64,000 nucleotides of DNA from Phenylobacterium sp. (GTDB lineage: Bacteria; Pseudomonadota; Alphaproteobacteria; Caulobacterales; Caulobacteraceae): positions 1-64,000 of the forward strand of contig NZ_JAUYAW010000010.1 in NCBI RefSeq assembly GCF_030693405.1. Direction: 5' to 3'. Shown in pieces: positions 59,646-64,000 of this stretch. A program made the position numbers and the translations under genes. Under the pieces are notes generated by a model, which saw nothing but the letters and a program-made list of their open reading frames with translations, searched no databases and was not told where the DNA came from. How positions within the stretch are numbered: position 1 is the stretch's first letter; each line of letters opens with the position of its first letter.

Positions 59646-61280
59646 TCAGGTCTTGGCGCCCAGAGCGTCCAGGGCCTGGGCCCGCACCAGCTTATAGTCG
59701 AGCTTGCCGTTGGGCGCCCGGACGACGGGCGCGAAAACCAGGTCCCGGGGAACCTTGTAGTCCGCCAGATTGGCCTTCACGTGGGCTTGCAGGTCGGCGA
59801 GGGACGGCTCGGCGCCGCCGGCCACATCCACCACCGCGCAGATCCGCTCGCCGAACCGCGGGTCGGGGAGGCCGACCACGGCGGCGTCGCGCACGCCCGG
59901 GAAACGCTTCAGGGACTCTTCCACCTCTTCGGGGAAGACCTTCTCGCCGCCGGTGTTGATCACCTGGCTGCCGCGGCCGAGCAGGGTGATGGCCCCGTCG
60001 GCCTCCACCGTGGCCCAGTCGCCAGGCACCGACCAGCGCTGGCCCTCGAAGATGCGGAAGGTCTTGGCCGACTTTTCCTCATCCTTGTAGTAGCCGAGCG
60101 GGGTGTGACCGCCGACCGCCACCAGGCCGCGCTCGCCCGAACCCGGCGCCACCCGGCGGCCGTCCTCGGTGAAGACCGCGGCATTGGGGCCGGTGGCGAA
60201 CTTGGCCGTCGCCGCCGAAACGCCGCCGCCCGAGGCCGAGGAGGCGAGGCCGAGGGCTTCGGACGAGCCGAGGCTGTCCATCAGCATGATATTGGGCAGG
60301 TGCTTCAGCAGGCCCTGCTTGTTCTCCGCCGACCACATGGTGCCCGAGGAGACGATCCGCTTGAGGCTGGGCATGGTCCAGCGGCCGGGATGGGCCTCCA
60401 GGCATTCCAGCATCGGCGCAGCGAAGGCCAGGCCCACGATGATCAGCCCGCTGACGCCCAGACGCTCGACCTCGTCGAACAGGACGGCCGGCTCGAACTT
60501 GCGCGAGGGCAGGGTGGCGATGGCGCCGCCGCTGATCAGCTGGCCAAACGAGATGAACTGGCCGGTGGCGTGCATCAGGGGGGCCACCGGGATGGTGATC
60601 GCCTGAGGCTCGGGGGACTCGGCGTTGGCCTTGGCGCGGACGCCGGCCTCTTCGACGGTCTCCAGGGGCGGCAGGCCGAGCAGCAGGTTGGCGCCGCCGC
60701 CGAGGCCCTTGAACAGGTCCTCCTGGCGCCACATCACGCCCTTGGGCATGCCGGTGGTGCCACCGGTAAACATAAAGAGCAGGTCGTCGGCCGACCGACC
60801 CCAGGACGCTTCAAAGCGCGATCCGTCGCCGGCGACGATGGCGTCGTAGTCCTCGGCCCAGTCGGGGACAGCGAAGCCGTCTTCGGCGACCGCGATCCAG
60901 ACCTTCACCTTGGGCAGGCGGGCGCGAACCGAGGCGGCCGTCTCGGCGAAGGAGGCGTGGAAGACCACGGCCTCGGCGTCGGCGTTGTCGAACAGATAGA
61001 CCAGCTCGTCGCCGCTGTAGCGGTAGTTGGTGTTGAAGGGGACCAGGCCCGCCTTGAAAGCCGCGTAATAGCTCTCGATGTACTCCGGCCCATTATAGAG
61101 ATAGGCGGCCACCTTGGACTGGTGGGTCAGGCCCTTCTCCACGAGCCGGCGGGCCAGGGCGTTGGCGCGGCCGTCGAACTGGTCCCAGGTGAGCACCCGC
61201 TCCCCATGAATCAGAGCAGGCCGGGCCGGTGTCGCGCGCGCGACCGATTCCCACAGGTTGGCGTAATTCCAAACCTCCAC
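59646..61280 (-). CDS. Acyl-CoA synthetase (AMP-forming)
   Basis: A 544-residue ANL-family enzyme. The P-loop is FTGGTTGMPKGV, with the A5-like motif DSLGSSEALG, the hinge region GRGSQVINTGGEKVFPEEVEE and the catalytic Lys in APNGKLDYKLV. It activates a carboxylic acid to its CoA thioester. FadD3/FadD19-like sequences act on steroid side-chain or branched acids, but the substrate cannot be assigned from these motifs. Confidence 0.9.
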   Translation of the reverse strand: MEVWNYANLWESVARATPARPALIHGERVLTWDQFDGRANALARRLVEKGLTHQSKVAAYLYNGPEYIESYYAAFKAGLVPFNTNYRYSGDELVYLFDNADAEAVVFHASFAETAASVRARLPKVKVWIAVAEDGFAVPDWAEDYDAIVAGDGSRFEASWGRSADDLLFMFTGGTTGMPKGVMWRQEDLFKGLGGGANLLLGLPPLETVEEAGVRAKANAESPEPQAITIPVAPLMHATGQFISFGQLISGGAIATLPSRKFEPAVLFDEVERLGVSGLIIVGLAFAAPMLECLEAHPGRWTMPSLKRIVSSGTMWSAENKQGLLKHLPNIMLMDSLGSSEALGLASSASGGGVSAATAKFATGPNAAVFTEDGRRVAPGSGERGLVAVGGHTPLGYYKDEEKSAKTFRIFEGQRWSVPGDWATVEADGAITLLGRGSQVINTGGEKVFPEEVEESLKRFPGVRDAAVVGLPDPRFGERICAVVDVAGGAEPSLADLQAHVKANLADYKVPRDLVFAPVVRAPNGKLDYKLVRAQALDALGAKT

Positions 61281-61445
61281 AGGACGTCCTCCATTCTTAA
61301 AATATGGGCCGCATAAAGAGGACGGGCCTGGGTTAAGTCAACTTCGCCGCGGGCAGGTTGCATCCGAACCGCCACAGGGCGCGCGGGAAGGTTCACCCCT
61401 GGCCCGACGCCTGCCATAACCAGTCGACAGACGCGCGGGGGCGGC

Positions 61446-63221
61446 ATGGACGGACACGGCTCGACCGAAGGCTATAAGGACATCGTTCTGTTCCTGGCCA
61501 CGGCCGGCGTCGTGGTGCCCCTGTTCCGGCGCTGGAAGATCAGCCCGATCATCGGTTTCATCCTGGCCGGGGTGGCGCTGGGCCCCTTCGGCCTCGCCCG
61601 CCTGGGGGAGTTCGCCCCCTGGGTCGCCTATTTCACGGTCGGCAATCCCGACGACATCGCCCAGCTGGCGGAGCTGGGCGTCGTCTTCCTGCTCTTCATG
61701 ATCGGCCTGGAGCTGTCCTGGGAGCGCCTGCGCCTGATGCGGCGGCTGGTGTTCGGTCTTGGGGCGGGCCAGGTGGGGCTAAGCTTGGTCATTCTGGCCG
61801 GGATCGCCATGCTGTTGGGCATGGAGATCGCCCCGGCGGCGGCCATCGGCGCAGCGCTGGCCCTGTCCTCCACCGCCATTGTCATGCCGGTGCTGATCGA
61901 ACAGCGTCGACACCACTCCACCACCGGGCGCGCCACCTTCGCCATTCTCCTCTTCCAGGACTTGGCGGTGGCGCCGATCCTGGTGACCCTGGCGGTCCTG
62001 GGGGCCCAGGGAGGCGAGGAGCTGTCGCCGGGCCTGCTGCTCGCCTTCGCCCCCGCGGTCCTGGGCATGGTGGGGCTGGTGGCCTTCGGCCGGCTCCTGC
62101 TTCGGCCCCTGCTGAGATCGGTGGCCCGGGCCAAGAGCGAAGAGCTCTTCATGGCCGCCTGCCTGCTGGTGGTGATCGGCGCAGGCCTCGTTAGCGCGCT
62201 TGCCGGCCTGTCCATGGCGTTGGGCGCCTTCATCGCCGGCCTGCTGCTGGCCGAGACCGAGTTCCGCCACGAGGTCGAGGTGACCATCGAGCCCTTCAAG
62301 GGCCTGCTGCTGGGTCTCTTCTTCCTGTCGGTGGGAATCGGCCTGAACCTGTCCCTGGTCGCCGCCCGGCCCCTGGAGGTCCTGGCCTTTGCGGGCGGTC
62401 TGCTGCTGGTGAAGGGGGCGGTGATCTTCGTCCTGGCGCGCCTGTCGGGGATGACAGGCCTGGGCGCGATCGAGATCGCCCTGCCACTGGCGGCCGGCGG
62501 CGAGTTCGCCTTCGTGATTCTCGACCAGGCCATGGGGCTGGGGGTCATGCCCCGGGAGGTCGGCGAGTTTGTGATCGTCTCGGCCACCCTCACCATGGCC
62601 CTGGTTCCGGTTCTGGCCTGGCTCGGTCAGAAGGTCGCCCGCCGCGCGCCGCCGCCCTCCGTGGCGGAGTCCCCGGAGGAGGGGGGCGAACCCGCTGGCG
62701 TCCTGATCGTGGGCTTTGGCCGGGTCGGGCAGCTGGTGGGCGACATGCTGACCCGTCACGGGGCTAGCTGGGTCGCTGCCGAGCGTGACCCGCGCCTGGT
62801 GGAGCAGGCCCGCCGCAATCGCCTGCCCTGCTTCTTCGGCGACGCCGCCCGCAGCGAGTTTCTCATGCGCTGCGGCCTGGGGGAGGCCCGCGCCCTGGTG
62901 GTGACCATGGACAATCCTGAGGCGGCCGAAACCGTGGTGGCGGTCGCTCGGCGCATCCGGCCCGATCTGGTCATCGTGGCCCGGGCGAGGGACGCCCGCC
63001 ACGCCAAGCGGCTCTATGAGATGGGCGCCACCGACGCCGTACCGGAGACGGTGGAGGCGAGTCTTCAGCTCTCGGAGACGGTGCTGGTCGAGATCGGCGT
63101 GCCCATGGGGCTGGTGATCGCTTCGATCCACGAGCGGCGGGATGAGTATCGTCAGGACCTCAATCGACCCGACTCCCTGGGGGGGCGCGGTCGTCGCGCC
63201 CGGGCGACGGACAAGACCTGA
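61446..63221 (+). CDS. CPA2-family cation:proton antiporter with RCK domain
   Basis: A 591-residue membrane protein: about twelve transmembrane helices (1-400) of the KefB/YbaL type, including GFILAGVALGPFGL, ALALSSTAIVMPVLIEQ and ALGAFIAGLLLAETEFRHEVE, then a cytoplasmic TrkA-N/RCK domain (about 415-560) with VLIVGFGRVGQLVG nucleotide-binding motif. It exchanges potassium or sodium for protons, gated by a bound nucleotide. No KefF-like partner is adjacent. Confidence 0.92.
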   Translation: MDGHGSTEGYKDIVLFLATAGVVVPLFRRWKISPIIGFILAGVALGPFGLARLGEFAPWVAYFTVGNPDDIAQLAELGVVFLLFMIGLELSWERLRLMRRLVFGLGAGQVGLSLVILAGIAMLLGMEIAPAAAIGAALALSSTAIVMPVLIEQRRHHSTTGRATFAILLFQDLAVAPILVTLAVLGAQGGEELSPGLLLAFAPAVLGMVGLVAFGRLLLRPLLRSVARAKSEELFMAACLLVVIGAGLVSALAGLSMALGAFIAGLLLAETEFRHEVEVTIEPFKGLLLGLFFLSVGIGLNLSLVAARPLEVLAFAGGLLLVKGAVIFVLARLSGMTGLGAIEIALPLAAGGEFAFVILDQAMGLGVMPREVGEFVIVSATLTMALVPVLAWLGQKVARRAPPPSVAESPEEGGEPAGVLIVGFGRVGQLVGDMLTRHGASWVAAERDPRLVEQARRNRLPCFFGDAARSEFLMRCGLGEARALVVTMDNPEAAETVVAVARRIRPDLVIVARARDARHAKRLYEMGATDAVPETVEASLQLSETVLVEIGVPMGLVIASIHERRDEYRQDLNRPDSLGGRGRRARATDKT

Positions 63222-63364
63222 ATCCAGCCCTGCTGTTCAGGGGCGTGCTGCGACGGGCTCCACTCCTGAGAGAACGTCGTTGCGAATTTCTCCTTCGGGC
63301 TGCAACATCATCGCAGTAGAAGGCGCTCAGGCTGAAGCGTTCTCCAGGCGGACGATTTTTTTTG

Positions 63365-63389
63365 GGAACCCCCGTCCAGGATCAGCGTT
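63365..63389 (+). promoter_or_regulatory. EcfG promoter with no clear downstream gene
   Basis: GGAAC (63365-63369), 16 bases, CGTT (63386-63389), an exact match. Transcription would start near 63399 in the 517-base gap 63222-63738. The next plus-strand gene begins 340 bases on and has its own promoter, so this may drive a non-coding RNA or a second, longer transcript. One such match is expected by chance in the window. Confidence 0.5.
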
Positions 63390-63682
63390 AGAGCCCCCGA
63401 CGTCTCGCCTTGCGACGTGTCCGGCGCCTTGGCCGGCGGGTCGCGGAACTGGCGTCGTCTCGGCGGAAGGGGGGAAGAGCCCTCGTCGGGATCTAGGTGT
63501 GTTTGTCGGCCCGGCGGCCGAGAGGGCGGCGAGAGCCCTTGAGCCATCCCCCTGTGCGGAGGATGCGCGCGCTGGGGTCAAGGGAGGGGGACGACCAGGA
63601 CTTTCTCGCGAAATTCGACCAATCGGCTGAAGGATTGCGCAAGGGTGTTGCTCTGGCGACACTTTCGCATCCTGTCGGCCTT

Positions 63683-63690
63683 GCTATAAC
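63683..63690 (+). promoter_or_regulatory. -10 box of the outer-membrane protein promoter
   Basis: GCTATAAC is an exact match to the Caulobacter housekeeping -10 consensus GCTANAWC, with a weak -35 (TTTCGCA) 13 bases upstream. Start near 63697, 42 bases before the ATG at 63739. Confidence 0.6.
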
Positions 63691-63738
63691 GCTGCTGGGT
63701 CATATGGCCGCAGCAGAGGGCATGAAGAGGGCTCAAAT

Positions 63739-64000
63739 ATGAAATTCAAACTCCTGGCAGGGGCCGCAATGGCCGCGGTTTTCGCCGCGTCTGGCGCGTC
63801 TGCCCAAGACGCCGGCTGGTACGGCGCGATGGACCTGGGCTATCACTGGCCCGAAGGCCTTGAGACCGGCTCGTCCAACAATGGCCCCGGCGGCGCCCCC
63901 TATAACTGGGAATTCAATCAGGACGACGACTGGGCTGGCTTCGCCCGTCTCGGCTATCGCCTGAATCCCAACTGGCGCGTTGAGCTCGAGGGCGGCTATC
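63739..64000 (+). CDS. Outer-membrane protein, OmpA-like beta-barrel (partial)
   Basis: The first 87 residues of a protein cut by the window end. A signal peptide (MKFKLLAGAAMAAVFAASGASA, cleaved before QDAGWYG) is followed by alternating aromatic beta strands (WYGAMDLGYHW, WAGFARLGYRLNPNWRVELEGGY) of an N-terminal OmpA-type barrel. Whether a C-terminal OmpA domain follows cannot be seen. Confidence 0.88.
   Translation, partial: MKFKLLAGAAMAAVFAASGASAQDAGWYGAMDLGYHWPEGLETGSSNNGPGGAPYNWEFNQDDDWAGFARLGYRLNPNWRVELEGGY

Noticed and set aside
63563-63742. 59-codon ORF overlapping the outer-membrane protein start (ATGA).
   Set aside because: Third-position GC is well below that of neighbours, the ribosome site is misplaced, and it spans the next gene's promoter (63683-63690).

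Overview
The window reads as high-GC chromosomal DNA of an alphaproteobacterium of the family Caulobacteraceae (Caulobacter, Phenylobacterium or a close relative). The evidence is the run chpT, CheY-like, CheR, phyK, ecfG, nepR, phyR (a Caulobacterales arrangement), a 5S rRNA followed by initiator tRNA, a SapC protein, a very large TonB-dependent receptor and hisS-hisZ-hisG. I see no mobile elements, phage genes or CRISPR arrays.

Layout. 1-0.3 kb: end of an rRNA operon. 0.3-2.2 kb: ExoD-like protein and glutaryl-CoA dehydrogenase. 2.4-4.7 kb: small membrane protein, chpT, response regulator and cheR. 4.8-14.7 kb: the general stress response (GSR) core (phyK, ecfG, nepR, phyR) with small envelope and membrane genes, many preceded by the EcfG promoter GGAAC-N16/17-CGTT, and a probable GsrN-type small RNA. 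14.7-20.3 kb: HWE kinase, CaiB-type CoA transferase, DUF4142 lipoprotein, fumarylpyruvate hydrolase, maleylacetoacetate/maleylpyruvate isomerase and carbonic anhydrase. 20.3-27.4 kb: pbpC and alpha-2-macroglobulin. 27.5-38.8 kb: succinate-semialdehyde dehydrogenase, TadG-like protein, hybrid kinase, 2OG-Fe(II) oxygenase, OmpA lipoprotein, scoAB, msrA and a GT39 transferase. 38.9-44.9 kb: TonB receptor, agmatine-to-putrescine pair aguAB and an acetyltransferase. 44.9-51.5 kb: acid phosphatase, MaoC and hotdog proteins, SapC, DsbD and a redoxin. 51.6-57.4 kb: pgi, then hisS-hisZ-hisG behind a histidine-rich leader peptide. 57.4-64 kb: M13 peptidase, acyl-CoA synthetase, CPA2 antiporter and the start of an outer-membrane protein.

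How the genes fit together. PhyK would phosphorylate PhyR, which then sequesters NepR and frees EcfG. By eye I found eleven exact EcfG boxes in the window, nine of them between 5.0 and 14.7 kb. They sit before phyR, nepR-ecfG (two), an entericidin, a DUF1328 protein, a two-gene small-membrane-protein operon, a glycine-zipper lipoprotein, a lipid kinase/phosphoesterase operon and a DUF883/membrane-protein operon. Two more lie at 34.35 kb (OmpA lipoprotein) and 63.4 kb (no obvious gene). The chief non-coding observations are these promoters, the GsrN-like RNA and the his leader.
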